20,000 nt of DNA from Prorocentrum cordatum (lineage: Eukaryota > Sar > Dinophyceae > Prorocentrales > Prorocentraceae). The position numbers and the translations under genes were made by a program. Below, one piece after another: positions 7,716 to 15,675 of this stretch. Numbering within the stretch: position 1 is the stretch's first letter; each line of letters begins with the position of its first letter. Location of the stretch: NCBI GenBank assembly GCA_963575745.1, contig CAUYUJ010014268.1, positions 132,501 to 152,500 on the forward strand, read 5' to 3'. The notes under the pieces were generated by a model, which had not been told where the DNA came from, searched no databases, and was given only the letters and a program-made list of their open reading frames with translations.

Positions 7716-7777
7716 GACGAAAACATTCATGCGCGCCCTGGTATCGGCATAGGAGGCAGCTAGGCCTGGGGCGATCC

Positions 7778-8539
7778 TCAGCCAGACGCGTAGCCCCTCC
7801 AGTGCCCCAAGAGAAGCAGACCGAGGGCCGAGCGAGCACATGTGCGCACAGACATCGAGGCGGCGCCAGCCATATTGGAGAAAGGTCTCCGGCAGCGTTC
7901 CGCTGGTCTAGTCCGACTGTCGCACGCAGCCCCGCACAGCCTGCCAAGCCCGACGCAAAACCCTGGACTCGCACAGCCAGGAAAATGCGCGCGGCGGAAC
8001 CGGTGCATCGGTGCAAGAAGATTTGCGCGAGGAGGAAACGAGACACGCATTACTCGAATAAGACGAAATGGCATTAGCGATGTGTGTGCATCAATCCCCA
8101 TATGGCCCCATCGACCACTTATACAATGAGGCCTCACACAACGGCACAAGAAAGGAATACTCACAGCGCACACTAAGTTAAAACTCATGCGGCGGAGCTG
8201 CTGGGTCCAGGGTGAAGCGCCGAATGCCCCCCCTCCCGCCACCTCCGACCCCTCTCCTCCGCTCCTCAGTCCACGGCGGCAGTCGCAGATCCGACACTTG
8301 TTGGATGGATCTCTCAAGCTCTCTGCCGCCCCAGGCGGCGTGCATTCAAAGGAGAAACGCAGCAACACCAATGGAAAACGTGGCATTGACAGTGCAGTCC
8401 CGCAGACGTGTGAAATGCTCCAGCGAGCAAGAACACAGCAACGTCCGAGGGCAACGAATGTGTGCCAGATGAAACAATTGCGCTGTCCCCTCCTGCTTCC
8501 TCTGATTATGGTGCTCGCCTGCCCCCTCTCTGCTGGCCC
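7778..8539 (-). pseudogene. LINE ORF2 C-terminal remnant beyond tandem stops
   Basis: After two consecutive TGA codons, the same reading frame as the reverse transcriptase stays open for 253 codons to a TGA at 7778. About 45-70 codons in, a hydrophobic stretch followed by a Pro-Pro (PRFPLVLLRFSFECTPPG) sits where related elements have a conserved post-RT segment ending in prolines. This supports, but does not prove, that the original ORF2 continued here. The rest is Arg/Cys/Pro-rich with no recognised zinc knuckle or RNase H. Chance openness is the alternative. Confidence 0.4.
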
Positions 8540-8542
8540 TCA

Positions 8543-10723
8543 TCAGACGCACCATGACTGAAGGAGCGATGCCGCAGGACCCATCCAAATCCCCAGGTAC
8601 AGCAGAGCGGCCTCAACTTTGAAGGTAGACCAGGCTGACAACTGTTGTTGCAAGAAGACAAGCACACGCTGCTGAAGCACAGCCGAGAATGGACCTGCCA
8701 GTGGAACAATCACACACTTAGCTGGTTTGAGCTTCAAGCTGGCCAGTTTGGCTGCCACCGCCATCGCACGCGACAAGAATTTCATATCGACCATATCGAA
8801 TAGCACTCCCCCGATGTCATCAGCACACGCGCGAAAGACTCCCCGATGTCGAAGTTCGATCCCCTGCCTCATGTCTTCCAAAATCGGCGATGTAGCTGCC
8901 GCGAACAAGCTCCCAGATAAGGCGCAGCCCTGAATGATGCCGCACCAGATTCGGAAGAGGACCTTTGTGACACCGGCAGCTCTGCCCAAGGCTGCGACAA
9001 TCGCGTAGAGGGAGCGTATCGCCTGTAGAAGTGCTGTTGGAAGCCGAAGAGGTTCAATAATGATGAAGAGGTAACTCTGGCTGAGGCTGGGGAACGCTTG
9101 CCCAAAATCCAGAGCCACGAGCAACGGCATGCGCTCCAGCGGGTCGGGCATCAGCGAGGCGGCTCTGGCTGCCACGTCGAGCTCCAGGATGTTTGAAGTG
9201 AATTGTCGGCCCGAGATAAATCCACGCTGCGCTGCCGATGTAGAGCTCTGCGCGATCGGGGAGAAGGCGACGTTGAAGGTGGCCGAGATAACTGTCATGT
9301 CCGTGTTGCGTAGCCCGACCGTGCGCACCGTGTCAGGGGACCTGTTGACACCTCTGGCATCATCGTCACCTGCTTGACAGCCTCTGGGAAGAAAAGCTTG
9401 AAGAGTGTCGCCGCACTGTGCGAAGAAACGTTGCCCGCCCATCATCCATACACATGAGAGCCAGAGGACCTTCGCGCCCATCTCGTGGGCAGCCCAGGCG
9501 GCGCACGGCAGCCCGTCGACGCCGGGAGAGGATCGCGACGGCGCAAGTTTTACAAGCACACGCTGAAGCATCTCAAGAGACGGAGGTACTAGCCCATCAA
9601 ACGCACAAGGGTGCACGAATCGTTCAGCATAGCGCCTTGTGCGTGCAGGAAAAGATTGGGGAGCGGCAGATATTGGTGCCCAGTAGCGCGTGAGCGCGTC
9701 CAGCTTCTCGAAGGGGTCGGTGTAGGCGATGCCGTCGACCTCGATGGAACGCAATGCTAGCTTCTTCGAGAACGGGACCCAAAGCCGAGTTTTCCGTTGC
9801 ACCGCTGCAATCGTACCAGCTGATGGACGCTGACGACCTTTCCCGTGAACCGCATCATGTTGCAAGCGCTCCACTTCCAGCTCAGCCGACCGAAGTTGAA
9901 TAGTATCCACCCAAGCCTGGAAAGCTGCATAGTCCGCGATGATGACCTGGGTGTCTTGCACCTGCAAACACGATCGCGCAACTTCAGAGGCATGGCATAA
10001 CTTCTGAGCGAGAGTAGTGTTATGCCGCCAGACGCATCGAGCGGCTTGACGAACAAAGATCAACTGGGCTTCCAGGGAGTCACTCTCGTTGACCAAGATA
10101 CTCTGCATTGTGTCGAACGCTGCTGCTTGAACCAAGTCCTTATATCGAAATAATCGCCTCGGTGGTGACATGCCCAGGAAGAACTGACCATCGTTGTCGA
10201 GAAGCACGCCTAGGCGCCGCTGAAACTCAGGCCGTTTATAGATATGCGCAGGGACGGGCTTGCGATAGCAGCCATCCAGATCTCGATGCCGAATATGAGC
10301 ACGAATCGCCGCGTGGTCCGAAAGCCCCTTGGCGTGCATCTCTTCGGGCGTGGAGACTACCGACACGGAGTGCTGGAGTTGGCGCGACATCCAATTCGGG
10401 TCAGAAAGCCAGAGCCGATCGCTCTGCGACATGGCCTTCGCGTCCTGGCAGTAGTCAGTCGGATCCTCAGACGCTACCTCTAAAATCCGATCAAGCGTGG
10501 GAGCGAGAGTCGTTCGTAACTTTGCGTGGCTTTGCTGCCGTCGGTTGCGCCAGGTGGAGCGCGTCGTGGGCCGCGAAGTTGAGGTCGCCACATGCGACTC
10601 CTGATCGAGAACTGCGATTGAGAGAAGCCCAACCCATATCAGCCTGAATTGCTTCGACCACCTTCTGAACTTCTGCCACCGAGAGCCCATGACCGTGAAT
10701 ATTGTGGTTGCGAATCTCAGCAC
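8543..10723 (-). CDS. LINE ORF2: reverse transcriptase (frame-broken)
   Basis: A 726-codon frame. The Met at its start is arbitrary: codons 1-~63 are probably out-of-frame sequence, since the endonuclease is read in another frame there. Codons ~64-140 hold the end of the endonuclease, including SDH at 135-137 (10313-10321). The reverse transcriptase spans about 385-720: PGVDG (400-404), a motif-1-like RTVGLRNTD (467-475), QRGFISGRQ (499-507), the first catalytic Asp in VALDFGQAF (Asp539), GIIQGCALSG (595-604), the catalytic pair in ACADD (635-636), KLKPAKC (664-670) and YLGIWMG (709-715). All core motifs are present, with Cys in place of the usual Tyr/Phe before ADD. It ends 11 codons after YLGIWMG at tandem TGA codons, shorter than expected for a LINE ORF2. 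It would synthesise cDNA from element RNA. Confidence 0.9.
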   Translation of the reverse strand: MLRFATTIFTVMGSRWQKFRRWSKQFRLIWVGLLSIAVLDQESHVATSTSRPTTRSTWRNRRQQSHAKLRTTLAPTLDRILEVASEDPTDYCQDAKAMSQSDRLWLSDPNWMSRQLQHSVSVVSTPEEMHAKGLSDHAAIRAHIRHRDLDGCYRKPVPAHIYKRPEFQRRLGVLLDNDGQFFLGMSPPRRLFRYKDLVQAAAFDTMQSILVNESDSLEAQLIFVRQAARCVWRHNTTLAQKLCHASEVARSCLQVQDTQVIIADYAAFQAWVDTIQLRSAELEVERLQHDAVHGKGRQRPSAGTIAAVQRKTRLWVPFSKKLALRSIEVDGIAYTDPFEKLDALTRYWAPISAAPQSFPARTRRYAERFVHPCAFDGLVPPSLEMLQRVLVKLAPSRSSPGVDGLPCAAWAAHEMGAKVLWLSCVWMMGGQRFFAQCGDTLQAFLPRGCQAGDDDARGVNRSPDTVRTVGLRNTDMTVISATFNVAFSPIAQSSTSAAQRGFISGRQFTSNILELDVAARAASLMPDPLERMPLLVALDFGQAFPSLSQSYLFIIIEPLRLPTALLQAIRSLYAIVAALGRAAGVTKVLFRIWCGIIQGCALSGSLFAAATSPILEDMRQGIELRHRGVFRACADDIGGVLFDMVDMKFLSRAMAVAAKLASLKLKPAKCVIVPLAGPFSAVLQQRVLVFLQQQLSAWSTFKVEAALLYLGIWMGPAASLLQSWCV

Positions 10724-11228
10724 ACGAGCCCACCGAGATTGTCCGCAGGACTCTGCCCCTGATCAGAGGTGTGGACGAAGAAGCGCGTGAAGAGGGCAAA
10801 GAAAGCGGCACGATAGTAGCCGCACCACCTCGGCCACGACCTGTCTCAACATCACCATCAGGTTCATATTCGAAAGGACCAGAGACAGTAGCTGACGGTG
10901 CGACTCTGCGCATGTAAAATTCCAGCTCGCCCTGGGTCTGGTGCACCTCTTGGATGGCGACGACGGATGACGAGATGCCGATCAGGTCCAAGTAGGATGC
11001 CTTGGACATCGAGCGCGCGCCACGGAATTGCAGCAATGCCCGAGCATTCCACGACGCAAACGTGAGCTCCTGGCAACGCGGCGGCAGGCCGCCGTCAACC
11101 TTGTGGTAGAAGAAGATGTCATAGTACTTGCTAAAGAGACCAGTATGGCTCCGCGTTGGGCTTGAGGATGTGCCCGATCGGCTTGTTGATACCAGCGCGC
11201 GTCCAGCCTCGAGAGGTGAGAGCGGCAT
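10491..11228 (-). CDS. LINE ORF2: APE-type endonuclease, 5' part (frame-broken)
   Basis: This encodes most of an exonuclease-endonuclease-phosphatase domain: SWNAR with catalytic-pocket Asn (11046-11048), IQEVHQ with metal-binding Glu (10947-10949), RVLRTISV, NHNIHGHG, and ACGDLNF with Asp (10584-10586) and Asn (10578-10580). The final SDH motif is missing from this frame but present 260 bp downstream in the +1 frame, so a frame change lies between about 10570 and 10530. The domain frame is +1 relative to ORF1 and begins as ORF1 ends. No ATG lies between the ORF1 stop and SWNAR; the nearest upstream ATG is 11228, inside ORF1, so translation would need an overlapping start or frameshifting. 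The frame is open further upstream only as a shadow of ORF1. Confidence 0.85.
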   Translation of the reverse strand: MPLSPLEAGRALVSTSRSGTSSSPTRSHTGLFSKYYDIFFYHKVDGGLPPRCQELTFASWNARALLQFRGARSMSKASYLDLIGISSSVVAIQEVHQTQGELEFYMRRVAPSATVSGPFEYEPDGDVETGRGRGGAATIVPLSLPSSRASSSTPLIRGRVLRTISVGSCAEIRNHNIHGHGLSVAEVQKVVEAIQADMGWASLNRSSRSGVACGDLNFAAHDALHLAQPTAAKPRKVTNDSRSHA

Positions 11229-12312
11229 CGTGAACGTAGCAGAGCGTGGGGTCGCGGCCAGGCTGAGGTTCGAGTCGTAGCACAGGGTTCCAGTTCTCAG
11301 ATAGCCAACCATTCTGCCAATCGAAAATGAATTTGCACTGCGGGTGCACCTCGCGGAGCACGTTCGTGACCTTCTTGCCAGCGATCTCGGGCTCGATCTG
11401 GTGCGGCGACTTATCTGGCCCGATGTGCAGCTGCGTGGAGCCGCCAGAAGCAGCGGGCACGGGGAAACGCATCCACTGGCCCTTGCCGAGGCGGAGCGCT
11501 GCCAGGGCCTGGGAGACACGCTTGCAGGCGAGGCCGACGGCGCCTGTGAACTGAATGACGAAGATGCGGTCCTGTTCATCTCCTTCAATCTTGAAGCCTT
11601 CGATCCTAGCGTCCTGGAGCCACTTCTCAACCGAGGTGACCACATCTTTCTTACAGACCATCGTGGGCGCGACGGCTTTGAGGATGGTGCCGTCGACGTT
11701 CCGCTGGAAGCCAATGCCAGCGGGCTTGGGAGGCTGCGGGACTTTGTTGGTCATGGCAAGATCCTTTCGCATTTCCTCCATAGAGCTCTGCATGTCGGCA
11801 AGCTGCCTGGCGAGGGTCTCGGTGCGAGCATCCACGTCGTCGATCTTGGCAGCCACGGTGTCCAAGTGGCGCTGGATGCGCTGCTCGAGATCGTTGAGTT
11901 CCGATCGCAGTTGAGCTTCCATTTCGCTCTTGCAGTTCCCAGGGGCGGCTTTGATCGCGTTCTCGAGTGTGCGGACGGCAACCATAACTGGGTCCACAGC
12001 CTTGCCAGCAGCGTCGGACGCGGAGGTAGACGCGATAGTGGCCAAGTCATCCTTGAGGGTCTTGAACTCCTGCGGGAGGCGCTTGCCGAGCTGCTCGGCA
12101 ATGAGGCCGTTGATGTGGGCACCCCAGTCGTCATCGGCCATGTCGTATGCATCATCTTCAGCTTCGGAGACGTTACGGCTCGACCTCGAGCGATCATCGT
12201 CCACCCGACCGCCAGCAGAAGCAGCATCATCAGCCCCACCCCGCACAGCTGCTGGACGCCCCGTCGCATGAGGCTTCTTCTTGCGCTTGGGAGCGCCGCC
12301 ATTCGGGGGCAT
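11131..12312 (-). CDS. LINE ORF1: putative RNA-binding coiled-coil protein
   Basis: 393 codons, intact. The N-terminus is basic (KRKKK at 9-13), then acidic (about 38-62), and about residues 128-188 form heptad-like helical sequence consistent with a coiled coil. Residues ~205-285 could be an RRM-like fold (RIFVIQFTG at 249-257), followed by a C-terminal segment with KKVTNVLREV (313-322). This order resembles L1 ORF1p, which trimerises and coats the element RNA, but the RRM call is inferred from pattern and not from a conserved signature. The ATG at 12312 is the first in this frame after an in-frame TGA near 12373. An earlier ATG at 12422, directly after the leader, opens a 223-codon frame in a different register that I treat as a shadow. 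Confidence 0.8.
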   Translation of the reverse strand: MPPNGGAPKRKKKPHATGRPAAVRGGADDAASAGGRVDDDRSRSSRNVSEAEDDAYDMADDDWGAHINGLIAEQLGKRLPQEFKTLKDDLATIASTSASDAAGKAVDPVMVAVRTLENAIKAAPGNCKSEMEAQLRSELNDLEQRIQRHLDTVAAKIDDVDARTETLARQLADMQSSMEEMRKDLAMTNKVPQPPKPAGIGFQRNVDGTILKAVAPTMVCKKDVVTSVEKWLQDARIEGFKIEGDEQDRIFVIQFTGAVGLACKRVSQALAALRLGKGQWMRFPVPAASGGSTQLHIGPDKSPHQIEPEIAGKKVTNVLREVHPQCKFIFDWQNGWLSENWNPVLRLEPQPGRDPTLCYVHDAALTSRGWTRAGINKPIGHILKPNAEPYWSL

Positions 12313-12422
12313 GCGAGGGCCGCGCGCGCCGGCGGCAAAATGGCTGCACGCGTTGTTGGATCTGGCCGCGGATCAGCGGTGTCCCTGCTGCCTGGAGGCT
12401 GAACAACCCCCCCGGTGGACAT

Positions 12423-12437
12423 CTTGAGCCAAAATGG
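12423..12437 (-). other. Relict partial DinoSL (15 nt)
   Basis: On the minus strand this reads CCATTTTGGCTCAAG, the last 15 nt of the dinoflagellate spliced leader, placed directly between the full leader and an ATG at 12422. A copy that starts right after the internal AG of the leader is what results when that AG in a genomic leader copy is reused as a trans-splice acceptor. Confidence 0.95.
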
Positions 12438-12459
12438 CTTGAGCCAAAATGGCTACGGA
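12438..12459 (-). other. Full-length DinoSL sequence (22 nt) in genomic DNA
   Basis: On the minus strand the 22 nt match the conserved dinoflagellate spliced leader completely (TCCGTAG, then CCATTTTGGCTCAAG), with T at the degenerate first position. In life this leader is added post-transcriptionally from SL RNA. There is no donor GT after it and no SL-RNA-like structure, so this is not an SL RNA gene but a leader copied back from mRNA. Confidence 0.95.
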
Positions 12460-12530
12460 AGGAGGAGGAGGAGGAGGAGGAGGAGGAGGAGGAGGAGGAG
12501 GAAAGGGAGGAGGAAAGGGAGGAGGAAAAC
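12460..12530 (+). repeat. (GGA)n tract at the 5' boundary of the retrotransposon
   Basis: A GGA trinucleotide run with GGAAA interruptions. It begins at the first base beyond the spliced leader, so it marks the target site of the insertion. Confidence 0.95.
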
Positions 12531-12547
12531 CTCCCCTCTTCGTCCAG

Positions 12548-12598
12548 CTCCTCCTTCCTCCTCCGCCTCCTCCTCCTCCTCCTCCTCCTCCTCCTCCT
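12548..12598 (+). repeat. (CCT)n tract
   Basis: A CTC/CCT run opposite in strand type to the GGA tract 18 bp away. The two could form a hairpin. Confidence 0.95.
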
Positions 12599-12717
12599 GA
12601 ACTTCCTCAGCCCCTCTCTTCCAGCTTAGGCTCCAACGCAAACTCCGTAGTTGCCCACGATCACGGCCCGGCGGTCACCACCACCCTGGCGCGGGACAGA
12701 ATGATGAAGGCCAGAAG

Positions 12718-12838
12718 AAGAGGCAGGCGATTCTTTGGCGGCGCGCACAAGGGGTCAGGGGAGGGGGGAAGGCTTTCTAGAAGCCTTCCCCCCTCTCCCT
12801 ACCCCCTCTGCGCGTGGCCGAAAGAGGCAGGCGATTCT
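12718..12838. mobile_element. Miniature hairpin element with 17-bp direct repeats
   Basis: AAGAGGCAGGCGATTCT occurs exactly at 12718-12734 and 12822-12838. The 87 bp between form one imperfect inverted repeat: arms 12735-12775 and 12781-12821 match at about 33 of 41 positions around a 5-nt loop (TCTAG), with the inner 13 bp perfect. The direct repeats abut the arms with no extra bases. The layout is that of a MITE-like or introner-like insertion with a duplicated target, although 17 bp is long for a cut-and-paste transposon. No second copy was found in the window. Confidence 0.6.
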
Positions 12839-13316
12839 GAAACTTCAGCACAAAAGTATATAGAATGCGATGGAGATAAGGAGGACGGCGGGGACACAAG
12901 TCAGGGGTCAGGGGGCTCGAGCGGCGGAACATGGGCCAGGCAAGCAGCACCCAGCCCAGACTCAAGTTCGCAGTGGGAGATGCTAGGGGGTCACACCCCA
13001 AGCACCAAAAAGATCTGCGAAGGTGGCCGGGACGCACGACACTATATCACCGATGATACTCCACCTGGCTGAATTGTTCGCCAACCGCCGCTCAAAGCAG
13101 GTTCGTGTCGCGAAGAACTGGCTTCTGGCACCGCGCTGATCGTTCATCATTCATCGATCGCGGCTTTCCGATAGCGCGGACTATTTGATATCGGCCGATT
13201 TGGGCGCACTGGCGGCGTCTAACCTTGAACGTCCACGCTGGGGTCGACACACGAACCTGCCGTAATCGAACTGCCAGCGCTCAATCGAACTGCGGGTGGG
13301 TCTGTGGGAGCCCCCT
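12839..13316. other. Anonymous spacer
   Basis: Mixed-composition sequence with a few open frames (for example minus strand to 13037) but no recognised domain, consistent codon pattern or repeat. I see nothing I can support. Confidence 0.5.
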
Positions 13317-13580
13317 CGATGGAGAAGCTGGGGGAAGAGAACGCGATGGAAGGAAAGAGAGAGAAAGAGAGAGGAGGATGGCAGGATAGAGTGGCAAGAG
13401 GGAGGGATGGCGTGGAGGGCAAGAGGTCTTAAGAGAGAGGGGGTGAAGGGAGAAAGGGCAATGGAAAAAGGGGGCGAGGAGGGAAGGGAGGGAGAAGGAG
13501 AGGAGGAGAAGGGAGGAAGCGGGAAGGGAGGCGGGAGGAGGGAGGAGAGGGAGGGAGGGAGGGAGAAGCAGGGGATCGAG
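13317..13580 (+). repeat. Purine-rich (GA/GGGA) tract
   Basis: About 260 bp, almost purely purine on the plus strand (GAGAGAAAG, GGGAGGGA motifs). It is followed by the pyrimidine-rich block from about 13675. Confidence 0.85.
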
Positions 13581-13674
13581 GGAGCGTTCGTGGAGAGAGG
13601 CACGGAGGCGCGACGAGACGGGCTGCGAGAGGCTGGAGACAGGCCCCGGCCGGGGCTGCCCCCCCGCGGCGATC

Positions 13675-13930
13675 TCCTACTGCCGCTGCCACTGCCGCCT
13701 CCCTGCTGCCACTGCCGCGGGTCACCCTCCCCCCTGCTCCTTGTCCTCCTAGCCCTCCCCGCACTCGACCATCCCCCCTCGATGCCCCTGCTCCTGCTGC
13801 TCAACCTGATCCTCATGCAACTTCTGCTCCTCCTGCTTCCCCGTCCTCCTGCTCCTGCTCCTGCTCCTACTCCTGCTCCTGCTCCTGCTCCTGCTCCTCC
13901 TCCTCCTCCTCCTCCTCCTCCTCCCCTTCC
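13675..13930 (+). repeat. (CTGCTC)n and (CCT)n block
   Basis: CTGCCGCTGCCA and CCTGCTCCTGCT hexamers turn into a clean CTCCTG run at about 13846-13905 and end in a CTC trinucleotide run. A Pro/Ala frame is a by-product. Confidence 0.9.
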
Positions 13931-14085
13931 GCCTCAGAGCTTCTACACGGACGAGCCATACTTGTTTTGTGTGTTCGGGCTTGTGAATCATTTGGCAAGA
14001 CATTCGGCAACGCTGCATCGGCATGTTGGCAGCCTGCAAGTACTTCCACATGTGAGCCCATCCCATTAGCCAAACAATATGAACA

Positions 14086-15214
14086 GCACGTCATGATCAC
14101 CACTATCACCATCATTGTTATTATCCTCATCCTCATCCTCATCCTCATCCTCATCCTCATCCTCCTCATGTTCAGTACAATGTTCATCATCACCATTACC
14201 ATCATAAGCATCGTCGACGTCATAGGCATCACCATCCTCAACATTATCCTCATGATCATCATCAGCATTAACATCAACATCATCACCATAGTCAACAGTA
14301 TCCACAGCATCATCAGCATCAGCGTCAGCATCAGCATCACCGCCGCCATCATCAGTGTGATCAGCATCCTCATCCTCATAATCAGAGTCTCCATCCTCAC
14401 CGTCATCAATATCGTCACAATCGTCGTAGTCATAGTCGCCATCCTGAACGACATCAACACCACCAGTAGCATTAGCACCGGTACCACTACCATGCATAAT
14501 CAGCATCATCAGCATACCATAATCATCACTAGCATCAACCTCAGCATCATCGACGTCGTCATCATCATCAGCACCATCATCACCATGAGCATCAGCATCA
14601 TCATAGTCACCAGCATCATCATCATCATCATCATCATCATCACCATCAGCAGCATCATCATCATAATCATCATCACCATCATCGTCATTAGCATCATCAT
14701 AATCACCATCATCAGCAGCATCATCATCATAACCATCATCAACATCATCAGCATCATTATCACCATCAGCAGCATCAACATCAGCATGAGCATCACCACT
14801 GCTACCTTCAGTATAACCACCATCAGCCTCATCAGACTCGCTCTACCCCACAGCACGTGTCTGTGTTCCGATTGCTTGAGTCATACTCCTCCCCTTAATC
14901 CTCACGGTGAATATCGTCATCATCCTCCTGCTCTTCATCGGGATCATCAGCCTCCACCGCCTATCCCGCATCAGCACTATGCTCATGCGTCTCCTCTTCA
15001 TCCCCAACTTGCTTCTCCTCCTCCTCCTCCTCCTCCTGCTCTTCCTCCCCCTCGTGTCCATGTCCATCTCCGTTCCCTCCCCATCACCCCTCCTCCTGAT
15101 GCTCATCATCACCATCATCGACATCCTCATCCTCATCGGCATCGTCAGCAGCACCACCACTACTGCCATCATCATCACCATCGTCACCATCATCAGCATC
15201 CTGCTCTTCGTTCT

Positions 15215-15245
<31 letters not shown>

Positions 15246-15290
15246 CTCCTCATCCTCCCTCTTATCCTCCGTTCCCCATCCCCTCGCATC
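14086..15290 (+). repeat. CAT/ATC-type low-complexity megablock
   Basis: About 1.2 kb dominated by CATCAT, CACCAT, CAGCAT and CTCATC triplets. A pure CTCATC run lies at about 14125-14163 and a CATCAT run at about 14616-14642; CTC-rich triplets increase toward 15290. It is lower in GC than the rest. The triplet phase is held over long stretches, so frames of 100-450 codons are open on both strands (Ile/Ser/His on plus, Met/Asp/Val on minus). Because both strands are open at once, coding is not indicated. Confidence 0.9.
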
Positions 15291-15612
15291 CTCCACGCTC
15301 TCCCCGTCATGTCCCCTGACGAGCCCAAATGCCCGCGCAGAGGAATGCTGTTTCGCGTAACGACGCCGCCACGATGGAGACATCAACGAAGCCTGGCTGG
15401 TGGAGGCGTACTCCTCCCCCTTCTCCTCCTACACCTCCCAGCCCTCGCTCGATGGATGTGAGACTGGGCGAGGGTGCCCCATCTCGTAAGCGTCCGCGCT
15501 GCCGCACCTAACTCGGTTGCGCCCCAGGTTGCTCGCAACTCGTCCTCGTCCTCCTCCTTTGAAGGGGCCCTGGGACACACAAATAAATACACACAAATAA
15601 AAATATTCACCG
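15291..15612. other. Spacer between low-complexity blocks
   Basis: Mixed sequence that becomes AT-rich at about 15575-15610 (AAATAAATACACACAAATAAAA). No gene recognised. Confidence 0.5.
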
Positions 15613-15675
15613 TAGTTTCCCATATTTTCTGGGTTTCTGTCTCCCCCCACTTTCCATAGTTTCCCATATTTTCTG
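15613..15675 (+). repeat. 19-bp direct repeat, 44-bp offset
   Basis: TAGTTTCCCATATTTTCTG occurs at 15613-15631 and 15657-15675, separated by 25 bp of mostly pyrimidine sequence. Each copy is AT-rich in a GC-rich neighbourhood. Confidence 0.9.

Larger units (their letters stand above)
7778..12459 (-). mobile_element. APE-type non-LTR retrotransposon with 5' spliced leaders
   Basis: The order on the minus strand is DinoSL (12438-12459), partial DinoSL (12423-12437), ORF1, endonuclease, reverse transcriptase and a decayed tail. Such elements nick target DNA with the endonuclease and copy their own RNA in place. The 5' boundary is sharp: the leader abuts a (GGA)n tract. The 3' boundary is uncertain; I see no poly(A) or target duplication, so 7778 marks only the end of the open frame. 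The copy is defective (frame break near 10530-10570, tandem stops at 8540-8545). The clade is not assigned, though the motifs look like the LINE family abundant in dinoflagellates. Confidence 0.85.

Noticed and set aside
7300-7780. A 3' end with poly(A) or target-site duplication for the LINE
   Set aside because: No T run on the plus strand and no copy of the GGA-tract junction was found, so the 3' boundary stays open.
11751-12422. 223-codon minus-strand frame starting directly after the spliced leader
   Set aside because: It overlaps ORF1 in another register and is Ser/Arg/Pro-rich as expected for a shadow; ORF1 has the coherent coiled-coil protein.
12438-12459. An SL RNA gene
   Set aside because: There is no GT donor after the leader, no Sm-type site, and no tandem SL gene array; the leader runs straight into a second partial leader.
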